This document shows positions 29,658 through 39,428 of a DNA stretch of 64,000 nt, piece by piece. The notes under the pieces are model-generated. The model saw only the letters and a program-made list of their open reading frames with translations. It ran no database searches and was not told the DNA's origin. The translations under genes and the position numbers were made by a program. This stretch comes from Halorussus rarus (GTDB lineage: Archaea > Halobacteriota > Halobacteria > Halobacteriales > Haladaptataceae): the NCBI RefSeq assembly GCF_003369835.1, contig NZ_QPMJ01000003.1, positions 452,877 through 516,876 on the forward strand. The letters are read 5' to 3'. Numbering within the stretch: position 1 is the stretch's first letter; each line of letters starts with the position of its first letter.

Positions 29658-30218
29658 ATGAACCGAGAAACCCTCCGAGACACGCTAAGCGCATCGTCGA
29701 TGAACCGCCGGAAAGCACTCCGAGTGCTCGGGCTCGTCGTCCTCGTCGCCCTCGTCGCCCCCTTCGTCGTCACGGCCGTGCCGCAGGTCGTGGGCGCCGA
29801 CGCGAGCTACGTGGTGCTCTCCAGCAGCATGTCGCCGGCCATCCACGCCGGCGACGTGGTCGTCGTGAACGACGTCTCGCCCGCCAACGTCGAGGAGGGC
29901 GACGTCGTCACCTACCAGCCCCCGTCGGGTCACCAGCTCGCGGACGTGAACCGCGTGACCCACCGGGTCGTTGGGGTGACCAGTCGGGACGGCGAGCGCC
30001 ACTTCCGGACGAAGGGCGACGCCAACGAGGAGGCCGACGCCGCGCTCGTCCCCGCGTCGAACGTCGAGGGTCGGGTCATGTTCCACATCCCGTTCGTCGG
30101 TCGCGTCGTCTCGTTCGCCCAGTCGTCGCTCGGACTCCTCCTGCTGGTCATCGTGCCCGGCGCCCTGCTCGTCGTCTCGGAGCTCTACGACCTCTACGTC
30201 GCGGCGACGGAGGGCTGA
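29658..30218 (+). CDS. ER/SipW-type signal peptidase I
   Basis: A 186-aa membrane serine protease of the archaeal/ER type. It has an N-terminal membrane segment at 22-42 and the catalytic serine S57 in VLSSSMSP. H102 in RVTHRVVG replaces the bacterial Lys, D121 lies in KGDAN, and a C-terminal membrane segment is at about 155-178. SipW of Bacillus is the same type and matures TasA. Placed 10 bp after the Thr-rich gene and behind four AYFSDTE proteins, it is very likely the dedicated processing enzyme for this locus. ATG 29658 is used; ATG 29700 is an alternative. Confidence 0.9.
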   Translation: MNRETLRDTLSASSMNRRKALRVLGLVVLVALVAPFVVTAVPQVVGADASYVVLSSSMSPAIHAGDVVVVNDVSPANVEEGDVVTYQPPSGHQLADVNRVTHRVVGVTSRDGERHFRTKGDANEEADAALVPASNVEGRVMFHIPFVGRVVSFAQSSLGLLLLVIVPGALLVVSELYDLYVAATEG

Positions 30219-30264
30219 CGGTCACTGCGCCGTATGATCGATTCTCGTCGTTTGGTATTCGGCG

Positions 30265-31575
30265 TCAGGCGACGTTCCGCTCCTCGAGCAGGTCGCCGCG
30301 CTCGAACCGGTCGCTCCCGAGCGCCGAGACGTCGACCAGCGACGCCTCGCCGTCCAGCACCAGCTCGGCGACCAGCTGGCCGGTCGCGGGCGCGTGCTGG
30401 AAGCCGTGGCCCGAGAACCCCACCGCCTGAACGAACCCCGGCACGGTCTCCTCGACGATGGGGTGGTGGTCGGGCGTCACGGCGTAGAGCCCGGCCCAGC
30501 CCCGGCGGAGTTCGGAGTCGGGGCCGAAGTAGGTCGCGCAGTCGCCCGCGCGCTCGACGGCCTCGGCGGCCCAGTCGAGGTCCATCTTGCGGTCGAAGCC
30601 GTCGGGGTCCCGGTTGGGGTCGGCCCCTCCACCGGTGTCGCTCGCGGGTCGTTCCTCCCCGTCTGCTCGCGGGCTCTGCCCGCTTGCACGGTCCGAGGAA
30701 CGGGGTTCCTCGCTCTCGAAGTGTCCGCCGACCAGCGCCGCGCCCTCGCGCTCGGGCCGGAAGTGCGACCCGGTGTCGAGGTCGATGGTGAGGGGCACGT
30801 CCTCGGGGACCGGCGTCTCGGGGTCGACGACGGCCATCTGGCGGCGCTTCGGTGCGACCGGGATCTCGACGGCCGCCATCGCGGCGACCCGGCGCGCCCA
30901 CGGGCCCGCGGCGTTGACCACGAAGTCGACGTCGCGGCGTTCGCTTCCGAAAGACTCGCTCCGCTCGTCTTTCGACGTTCGAGAGGCGTCGCTTCTCTCA
31001 CCGTCGGCAGTCACGCCGGTCACGGCGTCGTCGCTCGCCCCGGTACCGCGTTCGCGGTGGATGGCCGTCACGTCGGTCTGCGTCAGAATCTCGGCGCCGG
31101 CCTCGCGGGCGGCCGCGGCGAACCCCTGGAGCGCGAGGTGCGGGTCGGCGAACCCGTCGGTCGGCGAGTAGGTCGCGGCCACGAACTGGTCGGCCCGGAG
31201 CCCGGGGCAGTGCTCGGTCGCCTCCTCGGGGTCGAGCAGGACGCTCGGGACGCCCCGGTCGTTCTGCATGGCGACCTGCTCCTCGAACGCGCGTGCGGTC
31301 GCCGGCTCGCGGGCCGCGAAGAGGTAGCCCGGCCGACGGTAGGCGATGTCGGTGCCGAACGTCGACTCGAACGACTCCCAGACGTCCATGCTCTCCAGCG
31401 AGAGGTCGACGTTGACCGGCGTGGAGAACTGGGCGCGGATGCCGCCCACCGACCGCTCGGTGCTGCCGTTTCCCAGCGACCCCTTCTCGTAGACCGTGAC
31501 GTCGGCCCCGCGCTCGGCCAGGTAGTAGGCGCTCGCGAGCCCCACGATGCCGCCCCCGACGACTGCGACGTCCAT
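30265..31575 (-). CDS. FAD-dependent amine/amino-acid oxidoreductase (DAO family)
   Basis: A 436-aa DAO-fold flavoprotein. The N-terminal dinucleotide-binding motif is VVGGGIVGLASAYYLAERGADVTVYEK. Later segments include VNAAGPWARRVA, GLYAVTPDHHPIVEE and VGFSGHGFQHAPATGQLVAEL, as in glycine/sarcosine oxidase-like proteins. The substrate is unknown. Two stretches, about residues 190-212 and 285-310, are polar inserts encoded by paired DNA palindromes (30948-30999 and 30669-30712); they interrupt an otherwise standard fold. The gene converges on the signal peptidase gene. Confidence 0.85.
   Translation of the reverse strand: MDVAVVGGGIVGLASAYYLAERGADVTVYEKGSLGNGSTERSVGGIRAQFSTPVNVDLSLESMDVWESFESTFGTDIAYRRPGYLFAAREPATARAFEEQVAMQNDRGVPSVLLDPEEATEHCPGLRADQFVAATYSPTDGFADPHLALQGFAAAAREAGAEILTQTDVTAIHRERGTGASDDAVTGVTADGERSDASRTSKDERSESFGSERRDVDFVVNAAGPWARRVAAMAAVEIPVAPKRRQMAVVDPETPVPEDVPLTIDLDTGSHFRPEREGAALVGGHFESEEPRSSDRASGQSPRADGEERPASDTGGGADPNRDPDGFDRKMDLDWAAEAVERAGDCATYFGPDSELRRGWAGLYAVTPDHHPIVEETVPGFVQAVGFSGHGFQHAPATGQLVAELVLDGEASLVDVSALGSDRFERGDLLEERNVA
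30669..30712. repeat. Paired palindrome inside the FAD oxidoreductase gene (1)
   Basis: GCGGGC/GCCCGC (30669-30683, loop TCT) and CGAGGAAC/GTTCCTCG (30694-30712, loop GGG) lie within the coding frame and encode a polar Ser/Asp/Arg-rich insert. Confidence 0.6.
30948..30999. repeat. Paired palindrome inside the FAD oxidoreductase gene (2)
   Basis: CGAAAGAC/GTCTTTCG (30948-30974) and GAGAG/CTCTC (30981-30999) are adjacent within the frame. The same pair of stem types, GAGAG/CTCTC next to CGAAA/TTTCG, occurs between genes at 40468-40513. Confidence 0.6.
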
Positions 31576-31760
31576 ACCCGCGAGTCGGTCGCGCGGATGT
31601 TAATCGTTGCCCCACTGCACGCGAAGTCCGCTCCCGTCCGCGATGCTCGCTCCGAACGGGCTACGCGACGCGACTCCCAGTACACGACAGCGCGCGGGAA
31701 GTTTCGCCCCGCTTGGGGGTGGCCGCCGGGGTTATCCGGCCGAGTCTCGAATGAACGACC

Positions 31761-32060
31761 GTGACAGATTCGAACCGCGAGATGGGAGTCGAGTTCGGCG
31801 AACTGGCCGACCGCATCGACGGCCACGACTACCCCGCGACCACCGGGGAGATCGCCGACGCCTACGGCGAGTACGAGGTCGAGTACGCCGGCGGCTCGGA
31901 GTCGCTGGCCGCGCTGCTGGGCCCGATAGACGACACCTGCGACTCGCCGGCGGCGGTCAGGCAGGCCGTACTGAACGCGGTCGGCGGCGGGGCGGTCGGT
32001 CGGAGGGGGTACACCGACCGCGGTTCGTTCGCGTCGACCCCGAGCGATGTCTCGTTCTGA
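31761..32060 (+). CDS. Haloarchaeal DUF5789-like protein
   Basis: A 99-aa protein with the conserved MGVEFGELADRIDGHDYPATTGEIADAYGEYEVEYAGGSESLAALLGP core of the DUF5789 family. It is probably a small winged-helix-like or acidic helical protein; the function is unknown. It starts at GTG 31761, giving VTDSNREMGVEF. It stands alone between divergent and co-directional genes. Confidence 0.75.
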   Translation: MTDSNREMGVEFGELADRIDGHDYPATTGEIADAYGEYEVEYAGGSESLAALLGPIDDTCDSPAAVRQAVLNAVGGGAVGRRGYTDRGSFASTPSDVSF

Positions 32061-32280
32061 CCGACGCCGCCGCCCCGGGCGAGAGTTTTCTCCTCGCACG
32101 CCCAGGAATCAAATGGTAATCGGGGCTTACTCCGCGACAAACGCGGCCTGAATCTCGTCGGCTCGAGACGGTCGGAACGTAGGCGACCGTTCCGCGGTCG
32201 GAACTGTCGTGAACGAACCTGAACGGCCGACTACATTATCAGGACGTATCGGCATTTTTCGAACAGCAGACCTCGCCGAC

Positions 32281-32300
32281 GGCGGGCGAACGCGCCCGCC
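32281..32300 (+). repeat. Strong hairpin in the otsA leader
   Basis: GGCGGGCG and CGCCCGCC form a perfect 8-bp stem with an AACG loop, 28 bp before the otsA ATG. A leader hairpin here could affect translation; it could also be the terminator-like tail of upstream transcription. Confidence 0.45.
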
Positions 32301-32327
32301 GAGGGCGACAGGAGAGACACTTCCAGG

Positions 32328-33938
32328 ATGACCGCAAACGAGACAGGGGCGACAGCCGATTCGGCCGCCGAGACCGTCGCATCGCTGTGTGACGACCGCG
32401 AGCTCGTCGTCGTATCGAACCGCCAGCCGTACAGCCACAGTTACGCGGACGGCGCCGGGGACGCCGACGCCGCCGGAGACTCCGGCGCCGACACGGAGGA
32501 CGCCGGGACCGCCACTTCCGGGGCCGACCCCATCACGGTCGACCGTCCGGCGGGGGGCCTCACCGCGTCGCTCGACCCGGTCATGCAGGCCGTCGAGGGG
32601 ACGTGGGTCGCGTGGGGCGACGGCGACGCCGACCGCGAGGTCGTCGGGCCGGACGACGCCGTCGCCGTCCCGCCCGAGGACCCCTCGTACGACCTCCGGC
32701 GGGTCTGGCTGACCGACGACCAGGTCGAGCGCTACTACCGGGGGTACAGCAACCGGGTGCTCTGGCCGCTCTGCCACCTCGACACCGCCAAGATGGACGT
32801 CCGCGAGTCGTTCTGGCGGGCCTACCGCGAGACCAACGCCGACTTCGCCGAGGCGGTGCTGTCGGCCGCCGACCGCGACCCCGTGGTCTGGTTCCAGGAC
32901 TACCACCTCTCGCTGGCCCCGCGGTGGGTCCGGGACGACCGGCCCGACGCGTTCCTCATGCACTTCTGGCACATCCCGTGGCCCTCCCGGGACGTGTTCC
33001 GGACCTGCCCGCAGGCCGGGACGCTGCTCGACGGCCTGCTCGCCAACGACCTCGTGGGGTTCCACACCGACGACTACTGCCGGAACTTCCTCGACTGCGT
33101 CGAGGCCGAGACTGACGCCCGGGTCGACCGCGCCAGCGGGAGCGTCTCGTACCGCGACCACCGGACGTTCGTCCGGCCGTTCCCGCTGGGCATCGACGCC
33201 GTCCGGCAGGCCGACCTCGCCGAGTCCGACGCCGCCGACGAGTGGTGGGCGGAGTTCCGCGAGGCCCGCGGCATCGACCCGAGCGACGCGCTCGCGGTGG
33301 GCGTCGAGCGCCTCGACTACACCAAGGGCATCGAGGAGCGGTTGGCGGCGCTCGAGCGCTTCTGGACCGAAAACCCCGAGTGGCGCGGGGAGCTCACCTA
33401 CGTCCAGAAGGGGACCGAGAGCCGGTCGGGCATCCCGGCCTACGACGCGCTCCGGGACCGCGTGGCCGCCGAAGTCGACCGGATCAACGACCGGTTCGGC
33501 ACCGACGACTGGACGCCCGTGGTCTACACCACCGACCACCTGCCCGAGGCCGGCGTCGCCGCGCTCTACCGGGAGGCCGACCTCGGCCTCGTGACGCCGG
33601 TCCGGGACGGGATGAACCTGGTCGCCAAGGAGTTCGTCGCGGCCCAGACCCGCGACCCCGGCGCGCTCGTGCTGAGCGAACTCGCGGGCGCGACCGAACA
33701 GCTGGGCGACGAGGCCGTCCTGGTCCACCCGTACGACACCGCGGGCTTCGCCGACGCGATCCGCGAGGCGCTGTCGCTGTCCCGCGCCGAGCGCCGCCGG
33801 CGCGTCGCCGATCTCCAGCGCGAGGTCCACGCCGAGGACGTCTACGAGTGGCTCGAGGCCACGTTCGAGACCGCCGCCGCGGTGGACCGCGGCCGGCGCT
33901 CGCTCCAGCAGAGCCGGCCGAGTCCGACCGACGACTGA
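32328..33938 (+). CDS. otsA: Trehalose-6-phosphate synthase
   Basis: A 536-aa GT20 glycosyltransferase joining a nucleotide-activated glucose to glucose-6-phosphate. Family segments include VVVSNRQPY, WFQDYHLSLAPRWV, FWHIPWPSRDVFR, GFHTDDYCRNFL, PFPLGID and the C-terminal VTPVRDGMNLVAKEFVAAQ. An Asp/Gly/Ala-rich insert at about 42-70 is unusual and probably a loop. otsB follows after 33 bp, so trehalose, a compatible solute and stress protectant, is made by one operon. Confidence 0.95.
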   Translation: MTANETGATADSAAETVASLCDDRELVVVSNRQPYSHSYADGAGDADAAGDSGADTEDAGTATSGADPITVDRPAGGLTASLDPVMQAVEGTWVAWGDGDADREVVGPDDAVAVPPEDPSYDLRRVWLTDDQVERYYRGYSNRVLWPLCHLDTAKMDVRESFWRAYRETNADFAEAVLSAADRDPVVWFQDYHLSLAPRWVRDDRPDAFLMHFWHIPWPSRDVFRTCPQAGTLLDGLLANDLVGFHTDDYCRNFLDCVEAETDARVDRASGSVSYRDHRTFVRPFPLGIDAVRQADLAESDAADEWWAEFREARGIDPSDALAVGVERLDYTKGIEERLAALERFWTENPEWRGELTYVQKGTESRSGIPAYDALRDRVAAEVDRINDRFGTDDWTPVVYTTDHLPEAGVAALYREADLGLVTPVRDGMNLVAKEFVAAQTRDPGALVLSELAGATEQLGDEAVLVHPYDTAGFADAIREALSLSRAERRRRVADLQREVHAEDVYEWLEATFETAAAVDRGRRSLQQSRPSPTDD

Positions 33939-33971
33939 CGCGGGCGAACGACCCCATCCACACATCCACCG

Positions 33972-34886
33972 ATGGCTGACCCCACCGACTCAGACCGCGA
34001 CGGGACCGACTCGGACGCAAGTACCGACGCCGCGATCGACCCGGGCCTCGAACTCCCGAACCCGCTCCGCGAGCACCTCTACGCCGTGGTAGAGGGGCTG
34101 GTCGACCACGACGGCCTGCTGGTCGCGCTCGACTTCGACGGCACCCTGGCCGCCATCGAGGACCGGCCCGACGCCGCCGCCATTCCCGACCCGACCCGAG
34201 AGGCGGTCGCCGCGCTGGCCGAGGAGCCGAACGTCGAGGTCGCGGTCGTCAGCGGCCGGGAACTGGCCGACGTGCGCGACCGGGTCGACGTTCCCGAGGC
34301 GTCATACGCCGGCAACCACGGCCTCGAGATCCACGCCGAGGAGTACCGCGTCCACCCGACCGCCAGCGACGCAGAGGAGGACATCGCGGCCATCTCCGAC
34401 GAGCTTCGCGACCGGCTCGCCGACGTCGACGGCGTCATCGTCGAGAACAAGGGCGTGACCGCGACCGTCCACCACCGGCTCGTGGCCGACGACGAGGTCG
34501 CCCGGGTCGCGGACGCGGTCGATGAACTGGTCGACGTCCGCGACGACGTGCACCTGACCACCGGCAAGGACGTGCTGGAGCTCCGGCCCGCGGTCGAGCG
34601 GGACAAGGGCGAGGCGCTCCGGGAGCTCTACGACGTCCTGGTCCCCGACGGCGAGCAGTGGTTCCCGGTCTACGTCGGCGACGACACCACCGACGAGGCC
34701 GCGTTCGGCGTCCTCGGCGACCGCGAGCGGGGCTTCGGCATCAAGGTCGGCGACGACCCGAACACCGACGCGCCCTACCGGGTCGCCGACCCGGAGGCGG
34801 TCCGCGAGGTGCTCGACTGGCTCCGGACCTACGGCGTCGAGTTCCTGTCCGCCGACCGCCGAGACGTTCCGGGCGGCACGGCGTGA
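33972..34886 (+). CDS. otsB: Trehalose-6-phosphate phosphatase
   Basis: A 304-aa HAD-superfamily phosphatase removing phosphate from trehalose-6-phosphate. HAD motif I is ALDFDGTLAAI (nucleophile Asp near residue 55), motif II is VVSGREL, and motif IV is VYVGDDTTDEAAF. It also has YAGNHGLEI, standard for OtsB. An acidic N-terminal extension of about 35 residues precedes the fold. It forms an operon with otsA. Confidence 0.93.
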   Translation: MADPTDSDRDGTDSDASTDAAIDPGLELPNPLREHLYAVVEGLVDHDGLLVALDFDGTLAAIEDRPDAAAIPDPTREAVAALAEEPNVEVAVVSGRELADVRDRVDVPEASYAGNHGLEIHAEEYRVHPTASDAEEDIAAISDELRDRLADVDGVIVENKGVTATVHHRLVADDEVARVADAVDELVDVRDDVHLTTGKDVLELRPAVERDKGEALRELYDVLVPDGEQWFPVYVGDDTTDEAAFGVLGDRERGFGIKVGDDPNTDAPYRVADPEAVREVLDWLRTYGVEFLSADRRDVPGGTA

Positions 34887-35068
34887 CCGCCGGCCGCCGA
34901 GTTCGGTCCGTCGATTGCGTACTCTTCCTCCACCTCCGCCTCGTCGGTCGCGCCCTCCCGCTCGCCGGCTCCGTACCGTCACTTGCCGACCCCATACTCC
35001 CCTCGCCGTCTCCGTAATGCCCCGTTGAACCGGCGGACGGAGCCGCGAACGATGTGAACGGTCGCGCC

Positions 35069-35076
35069 GGTTTATT
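35069..35076 (+). promoter_or_regulatory. TATA-like element for the Arg/Gly-rich gene
   Basis: GTTTATTC lies about 30 bp before the ATG at 35105, which would give a nearly leaderless message. This argues that the low-complexity gene behind it is really expressed. Confidence 0.4.
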
Positions 35077-35104
35077 CGCCGAATCGGTCAACTCCGAACG
35101 AACC

Positions 35105-36238
35105 ATGGCTACCGACGACGGCGACACCGACGACGAGCACCGCGAGGACCGCGCCGGGGCGGGCGACGAGGGCGCGCTCGACCCCGAGGACCGACCGGGC
35201 GCACCAGATCCGACGCGGAGCGGCGACGGGGGTACGGACGGGAACGGGTCCACCTACAGCAACGCGGGCCGCGAGACCGCGTCCCGGTCCCACCGAACCG
35301 GTGACGCGCGGTCGGAACGCGGCGACGCCCGACCGCAGGCCGACGCCGGACCGCGGAACGGCGGTGCTCCGGCCGGCTCGCCGCCGACCGGTCGCGGCGG
35401 GCCCGACCGGGGCCGAGAGGGCGAGCAGGGTAGCTCGGGCCGGCGGACGCGCCGGTACGGCTCCCGCCCGCCGACCGGGCATGGCGGCGCCCCCGGGCAG
35501 GGAGGTCCGTCCGGCGAACGGGGCGGAGGGCCGGGCGAACAGGGGACGTCCGCCGGCGAGCGAGGTGGCCGACCGGGCTCGTCGTCCGGCGAGGCCGCCG
35601 AGGATTACGGGCGACCCGGCGGTCCCGAAGTCGCCCGCGGGCGAGACCCGTCGGGAACCAGGGACGCGACGCCGGACGAGGGTCGCCGGCCTCTCGAGAC
35701 CGACGCCGGCCCGGGCAGCGCCGCCCCGCCGAAGCGCACGCAGCCGCCGCGGGAACCGTCGGACCTCTCGGGGAACCCGGAGCGGACCGACCGCGGCGGC
35801 CGGGACGGTCGGTCGGCGGCCGGCGAGCGCCGGGAGGGGAAGTCCGGACCGCCCAAGTACGGGGGCCCGCGCGACCGGAACTGGGACCGGAACCGCGGCG
35901 GGTCAGCCGGGCAGCGCGAGCCCGCGGGCGGTCGGGGCGAACGGGGCGGTCAGCGCGAACAGGCCGGCCGCGGCGAGGCGGGCGGTCCGGGTCGGACCGA
36001 GAGTCAGCAGCGAGGTCCCGGCGAGGCAGGCGGTCGCCCCAAGGAGCGCGGCGACTCCGGCGGCCAGCCCGCCGGCCGCCGGGAGCCCGACCGGCGCCGC
36101 CAGCAGGAGTACAGTCCCGCCCGGTCGCCGGACCGGGAGCGCGAGACCCGCGAGTACGAGCGACGGCTCGACCGCAAACTGGACCGTCAGCGGGACTTCC
36201 AGCGGGACAAGAGCGGCGACCGGTACCGGCGGCGGTAG
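35105..36238 (+). CDS. Intrinsically disordered Gly/Arg/Pro/Asp-rich protein
   Basis: A 377-aa protein with no folded domain visible. From about residue 60 on it is dominated by Gly, Arg, Pro, Ser and Glu, with many RGG-like and GERGG/GEQG patterns. The last 45 residues become basic and helical (ETREYERRLDRKLDRQRDFQRDKSGDRYRRR). The ATG at 35105 follows a TATA-like element by about 30 bp. In a proteome that is otherwise acidic this is striking. RGG-type disorder usually means RNA binding or condensate formation; that role is inference. It might also be poorly conserved spacer protein. Confidence 0.6.
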   Translation: MATDDGDTDDEHREDRAGAGDEGALDPEDRPGAPDPTRSGDGGTDGNGSTYSNAGRETASRSHRTGDARSERGDARPQADAGPRNGGAPAGSPPTGRGGPDRGREGEQGSSGRRTRRYGSRPPTGHGGAPGQGGPSGERGGGPGEQGTSAGERGGRPGSSSGEAAEDYGRPGGPEVARGRDPSGTRDATPDEGRRPLETDAGPGSAAPPKRTQPPREPSDLSGNPERTDRGGRDGRSAAGERREGKSGPPKYGGPRDRNWDRNRGGSAGQREPAGGRGERGGQREQAGRGEAGGPGRTESQQRGPGEAGGRPKERGDSGGQPAGRREPDRRRQQEYSPARSPDRERETREYERRLDRKLDRQRDFQRDKSGDRYRRR

Positions 36239-36265
36239 ACGGTGTTCTGAGAACCGACAGCGGCG

Positions 36266-38224
<1,959 letters not shown>

Positions 38225-38407
38225 TATCACTCCGGAGTGGTTCGGCAGTTGAAAAACTTTCCTTCGAACCGAAACACGGGCGTCGTCGCGTCGAACTCGG
38301 TCATCGGACTTCGAAGTGAAGGAGAGGCTGAACTTATTGATATCGGTCGTGTGTGAGCGAGTACCGCCACCCTCCGTGGCTGTAGAAGCGACGCGGCCGA
38401 CGGCGAC

Positions 38408-38677
38408 CTACAGCGACCGCGACTCCACTTCGGGGTCGACGCCGGACTCGGCCAGATCCTGGCGTATCCGGTCGCGCAGGGGGTCGGGAACGGTGTCGCG
38501 GCCGACCGGGACCGCGGTCTCGCCGTCGCCCTTCACCTTCCAGTAGACGATGCAGTCGCTGGGCGCGTAGTACTCGATGCTGTAGTGGTCGTCGCCGCCC
38601 CTGTAGTGGACCCGGGCGGCGAACCCCTCGGCCTGCCAGCCGTCCCGCTCGGCGAGCGACTCGACGCGTTCGTCCAT
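38408..38677 (-). CDS. Small conserved haloarchaeal protein (DUF7538-like)
   Basis: An 89-aa soluble protein, MDERVESLAERDGWQAEGFAARVHYRGGDDHYSIEYYAPSDCIVYWKVKGDGETAVPVGR... The mix of beta strands and one Cys looks like a compact fold. I recall a haloarchaeal family (DUF7538) with this pattern, function unknown. It is upstream of, and divergent from, the tRNA-Val gene. Confidence 0.6.
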   Translation of the reverse strand: MDERVESLAERDGWQAEGFAARVHYRGGDDHYSIEYYAPSDCIVYWKVKGDGETAVPVGRDTVPDPLRDRIRQDLAESGVDPEVESRSL

Positions 38678-38768
38678 GGTCGAAGGTCGGCCGGCCGCGT
38701 GGTAGTGGTTACGGAAGGCGACCGAGAAGGCAACAGTTATTTTCGGCGAGGGGCTTTGTCCCGGTACC

Positions 38769-38842
38769 GGGTCCGTGGTCTAGTTGGTTATGACGCGGCC
38801 TTTACAAGGCCGAAGTCGGTGGTTCGAATCCGCCCGGACCCA
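38769..38842 (+). tRNA. tRNA-Val (anticodon UAC)
   Basis: A 74-nt intronless tRNA. Acceptor GGGTCCG pairs perfectly with CGGACCC and the discriminator is A. The D arm GTC/GAC, anticodon stem CGGCC/GGCCG with loop TTTACAA (anticodon TAC) and T arm GGTGG/CCGCC with loop TTCGAAT are all present. CCA is not encoded. A TTATTTTC element 25-30 bp upstream is a plausible TATA box. Copies of its 3' end follow downstream. Confidence 0.95.
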
Positions 38843-38941
38843 CCTCTGACGGCGTAACGGCGACGAGCGCAGCGAGGAGCCTACGCCGTCGAATGGTCTT
38901 TCGAGGATTCGAAACAAGGAGTGGAGCGTAGCGGAACGACC

Positions 38942-38965
38942 GTGGTTCGAATCCGCCCGGACCCA
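38942..38965 (+). repeat. Exact 24-nt copy of the tRNA-Val 3' end
   Basis: Identical to 38819-38842 (most of the T arm, the acceptor 3' strand and the discriminator). It is the type of duplication left by integration into a tRNA gene. No integrase lies between the copies. Confidence 0.75.
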
Positions 38966-39088
38966 TAGATTCTGACTACGAACGAAGTGAGCAGTCGAAT
39001 CTCTGACGGGAGGGCGATTCGAACCCTGCGAGTCGCAGCCCGCACAGCCGAGCGAAGCGAGGCGAGCAGGACCGTCTCGCCCCGGTGA

Positions 39089-39106
39089 GAATCCGCCCGG
39101 ACCCAC
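39089..39106 (+). repeat. 18-nt copy of the tRNA-Val 3' end
   Basis: Identical to 38826-38843. The preceding T-loop bases are degenerate (GTGA in place of GTTC), so this second downstream copy has decayed or was formed differently from the first. Confidence 0.7.
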
Positions 39107-39185
39107 TGCATTTTGCGCCGAGCAATCCGCGAGGTGCAAGTCCGTGACTGCAGCCCCTTCACTCCGGAAGACGAGCGGAGCGAGG

Positions 39186-39290
39186 TCAGATGGACCCTTC
39201 GTTGGACGCCCACTCGACGAGCGCGGCGAGTTCCACGAGGACGAACAGGACGACTCCGAGCGTTACCGCCGACCGTAGTGTTTCGCGCAT
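39186..39290 (-). CDS. 34-aa single-helix membrane microprotein
   Basis: A short frame reading MRETLRSAVTLGVVLFVLVELAALVEWASNEGSI. One membrane helix spans about residues 9-27, with a basic start and an acidic end. The composition is clearly membrane-protein-like and not a shadow of another gene. I do not recognise a family. It is oriented away from the neighbouring exported-protein gene. Confidence 0.5.
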   Translation of the reverse strand: MRETLRSAVTLGVVLFVLVELAALVEWASNEGSI

Positions 39291-39428
39291 CACGCAAGAC
39301 TACCGTCGCGTCGGAGTTACGTCTGTCGGACTCGGCCGACTCGCCTGCGGCGCCGACCCACCAAACCTATACCACCCTGCGAGAAACGGCCCGCCCATGC
39401 GTTGGCACGCGCGATCGGGGGTGGTGTA

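Larger units (their letters stand above)
38843..39185. other. Tandem tRNA-3'-end elements behind tRNA-Val
   Basis: Two consecutive units (38843-38965 and about 38966-39105) each end with a copy of the tRNA-Val 3' end. Unit 1 starts with a perfect 9-bp inverted repeat, GACGGCGTA (38848-38856) and TACGCCGTC (38882-38890). Unit 2 starts with an AGATTC/GAATCT inverted repeat (38967-39002). It then carries the core 39015-39077 that is shared with the element behind tRNA-Phe. No ORF is credible here. Confidence 0.65.

Noticed and set aside
38942..39106. Additional tRNA-Val genes
   Set aside because: Only the 3' 18-24 bases match; the sequences before them do not form a cloverleaf.
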